Of a stretch of 64,000 bases of DNA, positions 43,503-52,175 are shown piece by piece. Source of the stretch: Paraburkholderia sprentiae WSM5005 (GTDB taxonomy: Bacteria > Pseudomonadota > Gammaproteobacteria > Burkholderiales > Burkholderiaceae); NCBI RefSeq assembly GCF_001865575.2, contig NZ_CP017565.2, positions 1 to 64,000 on the forward strand, given 5' to 3'. Under the pieces are notes generated by a model. That model saw nothing but the letters and a program-made list of their open reading frames with translations. It searched no databases and had not been told where the DNA came from. Both the position numbers and the translations under genes were made by a program. Numbering within the stretch: position 1 is the stretch's first letter; each line of letters starts with the position of its first letter.

Positions 43503-45099
43503 CTTGGCCTTCAGGCTAATGCTCTTCGTGAAGGACTTCACCGGCAGGGGAGCTGATTCCTTCTACTGGTTCCAAGATGGCCAGGTCCAGGAAACCGACG
43601 TCGCAAGCATCGTGGGGTTCGAGGGAATCGTGGTATGTCACGACTTCTGGATGATTCGGGACGCGCTATTCGACAAGACGAAGAGTCTGCCCGGCGCGAT
43701 CGTTGACATTGACGAATTCCGCATCTCTATCAGCGGTGTCCCCGAGGACCGGCTCCTCCGCGAGAAGCGCGACGTGACGACACACTTGGAGCAGTATGGG
43801 ACGGAAAAGGAAGTCTGCGACGCTTATCAGAAGATGATCAACAAGGGCGCAGCATTCGATGTCGCCATCGCGGCCAAGGCCGCGATGGCGATGGAGGCGA
43901 TGTATCTCCACCTCTGCAGGCAAGCATCTACCGACAGCGAGCTTGAGCGCTTTTTCACCGTCGAGGTGCCCGCATACCGTTTGCTGCAGCTTTCTATGTC
44001 AGCCGGAATCTCAATCGACGAAGCCGGACTCTCGGAAAAGCGGTCACAGGCAGAGCACGACTACTTCCTGATGCTCAAGAACTATTCCGCGAAGCACGAC
44101 ATGCCGCTCGAGACACCGAGCAGGCGCGCCATAGAGGACAAGCTGCTCTTGGAAGGCTTTGAACTTGACGAGGTCTCGGTCGAATACCTTCTCGACTTCG
44201 TGCCACACGATCGCGACTTCGGCGGGGACACCAAGGCACTCCTCGCCCTCGACACGGCGCGGCGCGTACTCGGCTCTCTGACGTTGACCACCAACAGCAC
44301 TCGACCGGTCGTGGATGTGTTCGGCTCGCGCACGTCGCGCGTCCAACTGCGCAGTCCCAGCCTCCAGAATATTCCGAAACGATACCGCTCTATCATCCGC
44401 GCGCGCGCTGGTGCCCAACTTAGCTACGTCGACTTTGATCAGTTCGAGGTCGGCATAATGGCGGCCCTCTCCGGCGACGAGGAGCTTAAGCGTCTGTACG
44501 CTGCAGGCGATATGTACGATCTCTTTGCGAACACGCATTTGGGTCTCGTCGGCAACCGGAAAGCCGCCAAACAACTCTTCCTTTCCTACGCGTACGGAAT
44601 GAGTAGGAAGGCTCTAGTCGACGCGGCCTCCTCGCTCGGAGTGGATCGACAGAAGGCGAAGGAGGCATTCCGGTTATTTCAGCGCTACGAGGAATGGAAA
44701 AAGTCCGTATGGGCCGAGTATCAGAGCACCGGTCGCGTAGCCACACTCTTCGGCAACCACTACCGACGGGCCAGCGGGGGGCCGCTCACGGGCAAAGAAC
44801 AGCGTTCGGCTGTCAGCCAAGTAGTCCAAGGAACGGCGTCCTTGATATTCAAGCGGGCGCTGTTGGCGGTCGCTTCCATCGGCGACGTGGCGGTGGTCTT
44901 GCCCATGCACGACGCGCTGTTGTTCGAACACACTCTTGCAGAAACGCCGACCAGGGTCGTCGACGCCTTCGGGCGAACCATGACCGATGTGCTCAACTCA
45001 CGGGTCGCCGGGAAGGCGTCAATCAGCGACTTTGCTGAACGTGAGCAAGCCATTCGGCCTCAGGAACCTGAAGTCCGAAGCGTTAAGATGACTTACTAG
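43495..45099 (+). CDS. Family A DNA polymerase paired with the reverse transcriptase
   Basis: A 534-residue PolA-type polymerase; ATG 43495 overlaps the RT stop by 8 nt (a TTG at 43474 is possible). Residues about 1-150 look like a degenerate exonuclease region with no clear catalytic acids. The polymerase core is clear: SRVQLRSPSLQNIP (281-294), motif A LSYVDFDQFEVGIMA (309-323, Asp313), motif B RKAAKQLFLSYAYG (355-368), SQVVQGTASLIFKRA (441-455) and motif C VLPMHDALLFE (468-478, Asp473). Motif A has V-G where Pol I has L-R, and motif C has Ala where Glu is usual. It may copy the second strand of RT products, by inference from the overlap. Confidence 0.85.
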   Translation: MIDLAFRLMLFVKDFTGRGADSFYWFQDGQVQETDVASIVGFEGIVVCHDFWMIRDALFDKTKSLPGAIVDIDEFRISISGVPEDRLLREKRDVTTHLEQYGTEKEVCDAYQKMINKGAAFDVAIAAKAAMAMEAMYLHLCRQASTDSELERFFTVEVPAYRLLQLSMSAGISIDEAGLSEKRSQAEHDYFLMLKNYSAKHDMPLETPSRRAIEDKLLLEGFELDEVSVEYLLDFVPHDRDFGGDTKALLALDTARRVLGSLTLTTNSTRPVVDVFGSRTSRVQLRSPSLQNIPKRYRSIIRARAGAQLSYVDFDQFEVGIMAALSGDEELKRLYAAGDMYDLFANTHLGLVGNRKAAKQLFLSYAYGMSRKALVDAASSLGVDRQKAKEAFRLFQRYEEWKKSVWAEYQSTGRVATLFGNHYRRASGGPLTGKEQRSAVSQVVQGTASLIFKRALLAVASIGDVAVVLPMHDALLFEHTLAETPTRVVDAFGRTMTDVLNSRVAGKASISDFAEREQAIRPQEPEVRSVKMTY

Positions 45100-45286
45100 C
45101 GGTAAGCCGATGGAAAGCCCCGCTCCCCCGAGCGCTGAGCCGACAATTGCGCAGATTGGGGGTTCTTCGTCAGCAATGTGGCGCGAAAGAGACGTTCGAG
45201 CGTCACCACCTGCAAGGAAGTGAACGTCGACTCATGGCCGTGTGTCGCCTTCGGCGAGTGGCTCCGCCGGGGCGCCGGCTGGCGCG

Positions 45287-45455
45287 AGCGAAAGCTGCAT
45301 GGTTTTTCTGGCCTTTTCGCCTGTTACCGGCTTTGGTCCAGCGCTATCGTTGTCCCATCTACCGCGTCCCTGACGCATCGAACCGCCGGCTAGCACGGCA
45401 CCATCTTTGACCCCATCGGGAACCACTCCCGACAGGGGGCAGGTTCCCCTTTCCG
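45287..45455 (+). promoter_or_regulatory. Promoter and structured leader D of the PRTRC operon
   Basis: Begins with a degenerate copy of the repeat element (CGAAAGCTGCATGGTTTTTC, then TGTTACCGGC, 45287-45335). It continues with -10 TATCGT (45345-45350), TGTCCCATCTACC, GCGTC (45364-45368)/GACGC (45372-45376), ATCGA, GCCGGCTAGCACGGC and a TCGGGAACCACTCCCGA hairpin, ending 12 bp before the ParB gene. Confidence 0.62.
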
Positions 45456-45466
45456 GAGAACCTGCA

Positions 45467-47146
45467 ATGCAACAACTTACTGCACCCCTGAAGCGCATCA
45501 AGCTCGGTCGTAACCCGCGCACGTACTTCGATCCGAAGGCGATGGCGGAACTGACCGAGTCGATCCGCGCGCATGGCGTCGACACGCCGATTATTGTCCG
45601 TCCCGTAGCCGAAGACGATTTCGACTACGAGGTGATCGCCGGCGGCCGTCGCTACCGCGGCGCACTGGATGCTCGCGGTGACGACTACCCGATGCCCATC
45701 GTTGTAAAGGACGTCGATGAAGTCGAAGCGCGCCGCATTGCGCTCACCGAAAACATCCAGCGGGACAACCTCTCGCCTTCTGAAGAAGCTGTCGATGCCG
45801 CAGAGCTGCTCGGTCTGCACGGCGGCGATCGCGACGTGACCGCAAAGATTCTTGGCTGGTCGCGCTCGACACTGGACAGCCGTCTTGCGCTGCTGAACTG
45901 CTCGAAGTCGGTGCTCGACGCACTCAGCGAGCGGAAAATCAACATCGCTCATGCGGAGCTGCTGGCGGCGCTGTCCAAGGAAAACCAGGACAAGGTACTG
46001 CCTGTCGTGGTCTCGGAAAAGCGCACGGTCGCCGACGTGAAGAAGCTGGTCGAGCAGGCGTCCTGTGCGCTCGCTTCGGCCATCTTCGACAAAACGGAGT
46101 GTGCCGCCTGTCCGCACAATTCGTCGACGCAGGCGCAGATGTTTGGCGAAGCGATCGGAACCGGCAACTGTACGAACCGGAGCTGCTTCATCGCAAAAAC
46201 GGAGAAGCAGCTTGAGGTGACGGCCGCAGGCCTGCGCGATGAGTTCCAGACCGTGCGCATCGTGCGGGCTGGCGACAACAACACGCGCGTGCAGCTTGCT
46301 GTTGACGGGCCGAAAGGCGTCGGGCTTGAACAGGCGAAAGCCTGCCATGCCTGCGCGAACTACGGCGCGGCCGTGAGCGGCCTGCCGGATTCGGTCGGCA
46401 AGGCCTATCGCGGCCAGTGCTTCGACACCGTCTGCAACATGAAGAAGGTGGCGGCTCGCATCCAGGCGGAAAAGGCTGCGACGCAGCCCGAGAAAGCCGA
46501 CGGAGCGAAGTCCGCACCGGCGGCCAAAAGCGCTAGCGGCGCGGGCAGCAAGTCAGCCAGCGCTCCGGCATCGACGACCCCCCCGATCACGGTCATTACC
46601 GAGTCCGAGAAGGTGAAGGCCTATCGCGTGAAGCTGTGGCGCAAGGCCTTGCGGGCCGATATCGGCATGAATCATGAACTGGCTCGCCAGTACCTCATTG
46701 CTGTTGTGCTGAGCGGCCATGCACGTCAGGTCGACGACGCCGCGTTCCGCAAGTTCTTCGAGCGGATCGTTGGCAACGAGGCGCCAGTGTCCAATCTGCC
46801 CAAGGCCATCGAGGCCGTGCAGGTAGCGAAGGAAAGCTCGCAGGCCGATCTGATGATTGCAATGCTGTTCGCCGCAATCGAAGGTCTGGATGTGACGCAT
46901 CTCACGCAACTGTGCAAGTCGCATAAGCTGGACCTCAAGAAGCACTGGAAGCTCGACAAGGAGTTTCTGGAGCTGATCACGAAGTCCGAGATGATGGTGC
47001 TGGCCGACGAAATCGGCATTCGCGCCGCGCTTGGCGACAGCTTCAGGAAGGTCTTCGCGAAATCGAAGCCGGAGGTCATCGAGGCGCTGCTCAAGGTCGA
47101 AGGATTCGACTACGAGGGCAAGCTGCCGAAGGTGCTGAAGTTCTGA
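45467..47146 (+). CDS. PRTRC system ParB-family protein
   Basis: A 559-residue ParB-like protein, first gene of the PRTRC cassette. ParB N-domain: LKRIKLGRNPRTYFD, VIAGGRRYRGALDA and ALTENIQRDNLSPSEEAVDAAEL (about 8-105), including the G-x-R-R NTP-binding motif. An HTH follows (ILGWSRSTLDSRLALLNC, about 127-144). Unlike chromosomal ParB it carries two Cys clusters (CAACPHN/CTNRSC about 210-240 and CHACANYG/CFDTVC about 295-325) that could bind metal, an Ala/Ser linker and a 180-residue helical C-terminus. It may bind DNA for partition or regulation. ATG 45467 follows GGAGAACCTGCA. Confidence 0.88.
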   Translation: MQQLTAPLKRIKLGRNPRTYFDPKAMAELTESIRAHGVDTPIIVRPVAEDDFDYEVIAGGRRYRGALDARGDDYPMPIVVKDVDEVEARRIALTENIQRDNLSPSEEAVDAAELLGLHGGDRDVTAKILGWSRSTLDSRLALLNCSKSVLDALSERKINIAHAELLAALSKENQDKVLPVVVSEKRTVADVKKLVEQASCALASAIFDKTECAACPHNSSTQAQMFGEAIGTGNCTNRSCFIAKTEKQLEVTAAGLRDEFQTVRIVRAGDNNTRVQLAVDGPKGVGLEQAKACHACANYGAAVSGLPDSVGKAYRGQCFDTVCNMKKVAARIQAEKAATQPEKADGAKSAPAAKSASGAGSKSASAPASTTPPITVITESEKVKAYRVKLWRKALRADIGMNHELARQYLIAVVLSGHARQVDDAAFRKFFERIVGNEAPVSNLPKAIEAVQVAKESSQADLMIAMLFAAIEGLDVTHLTQLCKSHKLDLKKHWKLDKEFLELITKSEMMVLADEIGIRAALGDSFRKVFAKSKPEVIEALLKVEGFDYEGKLPKVLKF

Positions 47147-47190
47147 GATCGCGGGGCGCGTTCTGCGTCCCGTTTCCCCTCTATATGTAT

Positions 47191-47219
47191 ACGCCGCCAC
47201 CGCGCGGCGTTTCTTTTTT
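47191..47219 (+). terminator. Terminator-like hairpin before PRTRC E
   Basis: ACGCCGC-CACCGC-GCGGCGT then TTTCTTTTTT, 12 bp before the next start. Intra-operon position suggests partial termination or attenuation. Confidence 0.7.
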
Positions 47220-47231
47220 ATGGAGTTTTTC

Positions 47232-47717
47232 ATGTTCCAACAACTGGAAGCGCTGGTGCAAGCCAGCGGCAAGCTGCAACTGACGTTGAAGATGGACAAT
47301 GACCGCATGGCGGTGGTCGTCGTGCCGCAAGGCGAGGGCAAGGACGCCGCGCTGCGGCAGCCGCTGGTCCTCACCGGTACGGCGGCGGAGCTCGATGAGG
47401 GCTTTGCCGCGGCAATCAGTTCGTACTCGACGGCTCATGCGTCGCTGTCCGAACAGGTGGCGGCAACTACCGCGATCCTGCAGGAAGCGGAGAAAAACCA
47501 GGCTTCGAAGGCGCAGAAGTCGCTCGCGAAAGGCGGCAGGGCGGTACCGGCTAAAGCCGGTCCGTCAGCCACCAGCAGCGGCGATGAGGGGGAGGGCGAA
47601 GACGACAACGATGATGACTACACGTCACCCTCTGCGTCGGCCGCGCCCGCTGCGTCGGCGTCGCCCGCCAGTTCCGGGACGTCGTCCGGTACTGACCTTC
47701 TTTCCCTGCTCGCCTGA
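47232..47717 (+). CDS. PRTRC system protein E
   Basis: A 161-residue protein starting MFQQLEALVQASGKLQLTLKMD (ATG 47232 with GGAG upstream; ATG 47220 also in frame). The N-terminal 70 residues are strand-rich (RMAVVVVPQGEGKDAALRQPLVLTGTAAELDEGF), then an Ala/Lys helix and a low-complexity acidic Ser/Pro tail (DEGEGEDDNDDD) ending in a hydrophobic LLSLLA. This pattern and its place between ParB and C match PRTRC protein E. No biochemical function is known. Confidence 0.8.
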   Translation: MFQQLEALVQASGKLQLTLKMDNDRMAVVVVPQGEGKDAALRQPLVLTGTAAELDEGFAAAISSYSTAHASLSEQVAATTAILQEAEKNQASKAQKSLAKGGRAVPAKAGPSATSSGDEGEGEDDNDDDYTSPSASAAPAASASPASSGTSSGTDLLSLLA

Positions 47718-47725
47718 GGTCTGCC

Positions 47726-47944
47726 ATGTCCATTGCCATTGCCCGTCTGGTGCGCGAGTTCGTCTACAACGGCGTGAACTTCGTCGACCCCGGTCCGACC
47801 TTTTCTCCCGAGGAGGTGCGCGACCTGTATTCCGCCCAGTACCCCGAACTGACCACGGCCGCAATCGAGGGTCCGGTCTATGAAGGCGAAACCGCCCGCT
47901 ACACGTTCATGCGTGCAGCAGGCGCAAAGGGCAGCGATGCGTAA
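47726..47944 (+). CDS. PRTRC system protein C, ubiquitin-like (Prok_Ub type)
   Basis: A 72-residue protein: VREFVYNGVNFVDPGPTFSPEEVRDLYSAQYPELTTAAIEGPVYEGETARYTFMRAAGAKG, which is the full PRTRC_C signature. The family has been assigned a beta-grasp, ubiquitin-like fold in comparative genomic work on prokaryotic ubiquitin systems. The product ends in KGSDA, not in a free GlyGly, so if conjugated it might need trimming or act non-covalently. It lies 8 bp after E and next to E2-like, JAB-like and E1-like genes. Confidence 0.85.
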   Translation: MSIAIARLVREFVYNGVNFVDPGPTFSPEEVRDLYSAQYPELTTAAIEGPVYEGETARYTFMRAAGAKGSDA

Positions 47945-47995
47945 GCGCCCGCTCCTGCAATGCATCGCCGGTGAGGCGAAGCAATCTTCCACTGA

Positions 47996-48020
47996 ACCGC
48001 CCGAAAGGGCGGTTTTTTTT
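47996..48020 (+). terminator. Terminator-like hairpin between PRTRC C and F
   Basis: ACCGCCC-GAAA-GGGCGGT followed by eight T. The next start is 21 bp downstream. Confidence 0.8.
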
Positions 48021-48040
48021 CATGACAAGGAGATCGAGCA

Positions 48041-49195
48041 ATGTTCTTCGATCCTCGGCCAGCTGATGCGGGCGTCACTGTCGACGGCCTCGGCTGGCAA
48101 TCGCCGCGGCATGCCGTTGCCCGACGTCGACCTGCCCATGATTTTCTGACGCTTCCCGACGTATCGCGTGCCGTTGCGGCGCGTGCGTCGATGAAGTGGC
48201 CAGCCGATCGTAAGCTCGCGAAGCTGGTCGACGAGCACTTCAAGTCGGGCCCGCTCAGGGCCGCAGACGTGAAGGCCTTTTCGGGATCTGGCGACGCAAT
48301 GGCTCAGGCGTTGTTTGCGTGGATACGCCGCCAGTGTGGCGCGATGAAGCGGCTCTGCTTCCGGCCGTATCTCCTGGATACCAATGGCGTCCAGGACCAG
48401 ATCATGTATCAGACGGATGCATCCGGTTTCGAACCCGACTCGCCGTTGTATCTGGGTATCGAGACGCCTGAGGATCACGTGTACGTGATCGGGGAGCGCG
48501 CCACTCCGCTTGGTAAGGCGCACCCGCGGCTGCTGGCTACGGCGCTGGTCCTGATCAACCGCGCAGCGTTCCGCACGCTCCTCATGCGTACGCCCGATGA
48601 CTTCCTGTCCATGTTCGCCCAGTGGAACTGGGACGGAGATCCGTGGTGTGACGACGAAGATGCAATCGACCACCTGAAGGACAGGTTTGGCGATGACCCT
48701 GAGGAGTTCCAGCATTACCTCCCCTCGGTGGTTCGCGAAGAGCTTTGCCCGTCCAGCATGGAGATCGGTCGCTACAGCACGAAACATCATGCGTGGCGGC
48801 CATATCCCGCGCTTGGCATCGAAGCGCTGCGGCGTCTTGTCTGGACACAGAGCGGCCGGGTCCGGGCGCTTTGCGCGGAGCTGGAACGTCTGACGGTGCT
48901 GCTCAGCCGTGCCGGCCGTCGCGCACTGTTCGACTGGTCTTTCCGGCCGGAGGTGATTTACGCGGCCACGTCGATCGCAGCGTGCGACGACGTGTACACC
49001 GGCGACATCCTCGACACCCACTACGAGTACTTCAACAGCGGCGGCGATGGATCCCTGTTTCACGGATTCATTGCACTTGCCCAGTCGCCCGATGACATCC
49101 GCAGGCAGTACGCGGATCTGTCGTTGGGCTTTTCCATTCTTCGACAGGTCGACCGCGTGGTGGCTTTGATCACACGCGACGACTCAGGAGCCTAA
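48041..49195 (+). CDS. PRTRC system protein F
   Basis: A 384-residue protein of the PRTRC_F family, identified by its place between C and B and by its alpha/beta composition: an N-terminal basic segment (WQSPRHAVARRRPAHDFLTLPDVSRAV), central CRFRPYLL-like sequence (MKRLCFRPYLLDTNG), LLATALVLINRAAFRTLLMRTPDDFLSMFAQWNWDGD and a C-terminal helical region (FSILRQVDRVVALITRDD). No catalytic motif is evident. It starts after AAGGAGATCGAGCA and ends 2 bp before protein B. Function unknown. Confidence 0.75.
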   Translation: MFFDPRPADAGVTVDGLGWQSPRHAVARRRPAHDFLTLPDVSRAVAARASMKWPADRKLAKLVDEHFKSGPLRAADVKAFSGSGDAMAQALFAWIRRQCGAMKRLCFRPYLLDTNGVQDQIMYQTDASGFEPDSPLYLGIETPEDHVYVIGERATPLGKAHPRLLATALVLINRAAFRTLLMRTPDDFLSMFAQWNWDGDPWCDDEDAIDHLKDRFGDDPEEFQHYLPSVVREELCPSSMEIGRYSTKHHAWRPYPALGIEALRRLVWTQSGRVRALCAELERLTVLLSRAGRRALFDWSFRPEVIYAATSIAACDDVYTGDILDTHYEYFNSGGDGSLFHGFIALAQSPDDIRRQYADLSLGFSILRQVDRVVALITRDDSGA

Positions 49196-49197
49196 CG

Positions 49198-49926
49198 ATG
49201 AACAATCTGATCCTTTCGACAGGACATGCCAAAGAGCTGGTGATGAGTGGAGCAATCCTGCTCTATTCGTACGCGCGCGAGACCGCTAGCCCGGTATTCG
49301 CCACGGCGCACCAGGTATCGGTGTCCGGCAAACGTCCGGTCATCGATGCCGGTCGACCGGTGGACCGCGACGCTCTGTTCACGGCGCTCGACTCGCTTTC
49401 TGAACGCTGCGCGGCGAAAGCCGAGTTTCTGCCGGAGACGGTGCTGGCGATTGACCGGACCGCTGTGACGTGGTGGTGCCGACCGACAACGCGACGGGTG
49501 TTTTTCGACTGCCCCCAGCTTGGCAACGTCACCGCGGTGGTGCCACATCCGGGTCTGATCTTCCAGGCCCGCAATAGCGGCTTCTACGTGTATGCGGTGG
49601 ACGGCGCTGCACGACCAACACCTGACACACCACTGTTCGAGCCGCCGTACTTCAACACATGGGATCACGGTTCCATCTGTATCGGCTCCGCACGTGTTCC
49701 CGACCGCATCGACATCGCGTCGATTGACGGCTGGGAAAGCGGCTTTTTCGAATCCGCGTTCACCCATCCCAATGCGGGCGGAAAACGCGTCAATCACCCA
49801 CGAGGCGAATTTGCGTTCTGGAAGGAAATGCTGGCCGGCAAATACGGCGAGCAGTTCCCCCTGCAATGTCTCGTGCCCATGAACCGGACGCTCGGCGATC
49901 TCATCGCGCGGGGCCCCAAAGGTTAG
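49198..49926 (+). CDS. PRTRC system protein B, E2-like (Prok-E2 type)
   Basis: A 242-residue protein I assign to PRTRC_B. The central part reads like an E2/UBC-related fold: TAVVPHPGLIFQARNSGFYVYAV (about 112-134), then FEPPYFNTWDHGSICIGSARVP (about 147-168), where Cys161 in the G-x-I-C context takes the place of the E2 catalytic Cys. The C-terminal segment FTHPNAGGKRVNHPRGEFAFWKEML follows. The adjacent JAB-like, E1-like and ubiquitin-like genes support a role in a conjugation-like pathway. The reaction has not been shown for this family as far as I know. Confidence 0.8.
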   Translation: MNNLILSTGHAKELVMSGAILLYSYARETASPVFATAHQVSVSGKRPVIDAGRPVDRDALFTALDSLSERCAAKAEFLPETVLAIDRTAVTWWCRPTTRRVFFDCPQLGNVTAVVPHPGLIFQARNSGFYVYAVDGAARPTPDTPLFEPPYFNTWDHGSICIGSARVPDRIDIASIDGWESGFFESAFTHPNAGGKRVNHPRGEFAFWKEMLAGKYGEQFPLQCLVPMNRTLGDLIARGPKG

Positions 49927-49928
49927 AA

Positions 49929-50570
49929 ATGAACATTCATGATTTGACATTGCAACGGTCGTTTCCGACCGTCATGGTCCCCCGAAACGAAACGGTCGCA
50001 GAGATGGACGCGCCGGGTGAGCGGTTGCTGGTCGCCGAAAACGGCGTGTTCCTCGAGATCCGGCGGCCCTGGCTTTCGCTGGTGCGCCAGATCGCCGGGT
50101 TCACTGTTCGCACGGCGATACCGTATGGACGGGTCACGCCGTCGACGCGGCTGCTGTGCAACACCATTCCGGCAGACCTGGGGGGTGTGTTCGCTGGGAT
50201 GGCCCGCGAGGTGCATCCCCTGGAGACAGGGGCGTGGATTGTGTGGAGTCCATCGACGCGCGCGTTCCGGCTCGCGCCCGTGGGCATCGTCACGCATACC
50301 GGCGGTTCGCTTAAGTATCAGCCCCCGGCGCTCGCTGGCGACGAAGTGCTCGTGATGGACTGCCATTCGCATGGCAGGCATCCGGCGTACTTCTCGTCGA
50401 CCGACAACGACGATGACCGGCATGACGTGAAGATGGCGCTTGTCATTGGCAACTGTGACCGTGCAACCCCGAGTATCGCCGTGCGCCTGTGCGCCAAGGG
50501 CATCTTCGAGGAAACGGAGCGCGCGCCGGCGTCGTGGTATCAGGCTGCACGTGTATCGGAGGCCGTATGA
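49929..50570 (+). CDS. PRTRC system protein A, JAB/JAMM peptidase-like
   Basis: A 213-residue protein with a JAMM zinc-peptidase motif, MDCHSHGRHPAYFSSTDNDDD: His146, His148, Ser156 and Asp159 fit HxH-x7-SxxD, and Glu99 (HPLETGAW) is the likely catalytic acid. Prokaryotic JAB proteins cleave ubiquitin-like tags or trim their precursors. The N-terminal 75 residues are a separate strand-rich domain. Stop overlaps the ThiF start (ATGA), and the gene begins 2 bp after protein B, so A, B and ThiF are tightly coupled. Confidence 0.85.
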   Translation: MNIHDLTLQRSFPTVMVPRNETVAEMDAPGERLLVAENGVFLEIRRPWLSLVRQIAGFTVRTAIPYGRVTPSTRLLCNTIPADLGGVFAGMAREVHPLETGAWIVWSPSTRAFRLAPVGIVTHTGGSLKYQPPALAGDEVLVMDCHSHGRHPAYFSSTDNDDDRHDVKMALVIGNCDRATPSIAVRLCAKGIFEETERAPASWYQAARVSEAV

Positions 50571-51400
50571 CGGACGCGATCAGCCATGAAATCCCGGCGC
50601 ACATGATCCAGCGCCCCTGGAAAGTGCTTGCCGTTGGCGCGGGCGGGACGGGCAGTGCTGTCCTGCCTGCTCTCGCACGCCTGCACCACGCGATGATCGA
50701 ACTGGGGCACCCCGGGGGGATCGAGTGCACGGTGTACGACGACGACACAGTGAGCCCCACCAACGTTGGACGGCAGGGGTTCTATCCGAACGACGTGGGC
50801 AGCTTCAAGGCCCCGCTGGTCGTCAACCGGCTGAACCTGCTGATGGGTACCAACTGGCGTGCGGTCACGCAGCGCCTGAATGGCCGCACGGCACTGTTCG
50901 ATGTTGATGTCGTGATTGGTTGCGTTGATACGCGTGCCGCCCGAAAGGCGATTCTCGACACCGTCGGGGAGACCCACGCGTATTACCTCGACTGCGGCAA
51001 TGACACGGACCGCGGGCAGGTGGTGCTTGGACAGACGATGCCAAAAAGCCGAAGGAAGACCAGTCGGGAGCGCTTGCCGCATGTGGGCGACCTGTTCCCG
51101 GACCTGATCGACCCCTCGAAAGACGCGGACGACGATACGCCGTCCTGCTCGATGGCTGACGCGCTGCGAAAGCAGTCGCTGGTCATCAATTCCGCGATCG
51201 CGGTGCAGGCGTTCAATCTTTTGTGGACGCTGTTTCGCACCGGGTCGCTCAAGTATTCGGGGGTGTTCGTGAACCTGACAACAGGGCGCACGAACCCGAT
51301 CCCGATTGACCCTGCTGTGTGGGCGCGCTTCGGGTATGAAGCGCCCAGGCCGAAGGAAAAGAAGGCTCGAAAGAGCCGGAAATCCGCAGCAGCACACTGA
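50567..51400 (+). CDS. PRTRC system ThiF-family (E1-like) adenylyltransferase
   Basis: A 277-residue E1/ThiF-type enzyme that would adenylate the C-terminus of a ubiquitin-like partner. The Rossmann nucleotide site is VLAVGAGGTGSAV (about 20-32); the ThiF signature DDDTVSPTNVGRQGF (about 58-72) matches D-x-D-x-V-x-x-x-N-x-x-R-Q. DVVIGCVDTRAARKAI (about 111-126) is the conserved core helix. Cys near residue 199 in DDTPSCSMADALRKQ is a candidate catalytic Cys. The C-terminus is a Lys/Arg-rich tail. Last gene of the cassette, followed by a terminator. Confidence 0.88.
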   Translation: MTDAISHEIPAHMIQRPWKVLAVGAGGTGSAVLPALARLHHAMIELGHPGGIECTVYDDDTVSPTNVGRQGFYPNDVGSFKAPLVVNRLNLLMGTNWRAVTQRLNGRTALFDVDVVIGCVDTRAARKAILDTVGETHAYYLDCGNDTDRGQVVLGQTMPKSRRKTSRERLPHVGDLFPDLIDPSKDADDDTPSCSMADALRKQSLVINSAIAVQAFNLLWTLFRTGSLKYSGVFVNLTTGRTNPIPIDPAVWARFGYEAPRPKEKKARKSRKSAAAH

Positions 51401-51404
51401 CCTG

Positions 51405-51431
51405 CCGGTTCCTTCGGGGAGCGGTTTTTTT
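51405..51431 (+). terminator. Terminator after the PRTRC cassette
   Basis: CCGGTTCC-TTCG-GGGAGCGG (one mismatch, one G-T pair) with seven T. Weaker than the others in the window. Confidence 0.6.
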
Positions 51432-51519
51432 ATGGAGGATCCTCTGCGCTATACGTGAGAGCAGCGCCTGTCGCTGCGTTTCCAGGCTTCATCCGTCAAA
51501 CATTTTTCAGAGCACAAGA

Positions 51520-51999
51520 ATGCTGAAAAATTTCTTCTCAAAAACTGCGCTCGCGCGCACTGCAAGCACGGCGCATTCACATGCGACCGCCTTCATCCTC
51601 GCGCTGATGGCGCTCGTTCTGGCGGCATTTTACCGCTACGAGGGTTTTGCCGAGCCGTATCAGGTGTGGTTCCGTCTGGACGAAGTCCACTACCTCGGAC
51701 GGTGGGCACCGGGTGCCATCGAGCATCTGTTCGGGGCGTTCGCGCTCTGTTCGCTGCTTACGCTCTTCTGGGGCTTCTTCGTGAAGCCGACCTCGCGCAA
51801 TCGCGCGTTGCTCGCCGGTACGTTTGTCGCCGTGTACTTCGTCGGTTCCACGCTGATGCACGACGGGAGCCAATACCTTGCCAGTCACGACCCGAGCCAG
51901 CTGGCTCAGATGCTGGCTGACACGCTTGGGCTCGGTTTCGCGTTCGTCTGGCTGAGCTGGCCAGAAGCGACCGACGACGGTGACCTGAAGTTCGCCTGA
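51520..51999 (+). CDS. Polytopic membrane protein, unknown
   Basis: A 159-residue protein with about four membrane segments (about 23-42 AFILALMALVLAAFYR, 68-88 LFGAFALCSLLTLFWGFF, 96-112 ALLAGTFVAVYFVGSTL, 130-150 LGLGFAFVWLSW) and an acidic C-terminus. A basic N-terminus (MLKNFFSKTALARTAS) suits inside-facing topology. No family recognised. It stands alone between two terminators, so it is separately expressed. Confidence 0.65.
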   Translation: MLKNFFSKTALARTASTAHSHATAFILALMALVLAAFYRYEGFAEPYQVWFRLDEVHYLGRWAPGAIEHLFGAFALCSLLTLFWGFFVKPTSRNRALLAGTFVAVYFVGSTLMHDGSQYLASHDPSQLAQMLADTLGLGFAFVWLSWPEATDDGDLKFA

Positions 52000-52056
52000 G
52001 TCGGTCAAAACGTCGCTCCTCCACGGAGCGGCAGGGCACGCCAGAAATCTGCAACA

Positions 52057-52088
52057 GCGCTGGTCCCTCGGGGCCAGCGCTTTTTTTT
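52057..52088 (+). terminator. Intrinsic terminator
   Basis: GCGCTGGTCC-CTC-GGGGCCAGCGC followed by eight T; 58 bp after the membrane-protein gene. Confidence 0.9.
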
Positions 52089-52175
52089 CGCTGGCGCTCA
52101 CGTGGGATCCGTCAGAACCTGGAAAGCCAGGGCGTTTTCTCGATGTTTCCAGGCGGCGCACGGTACGGACTGCCC

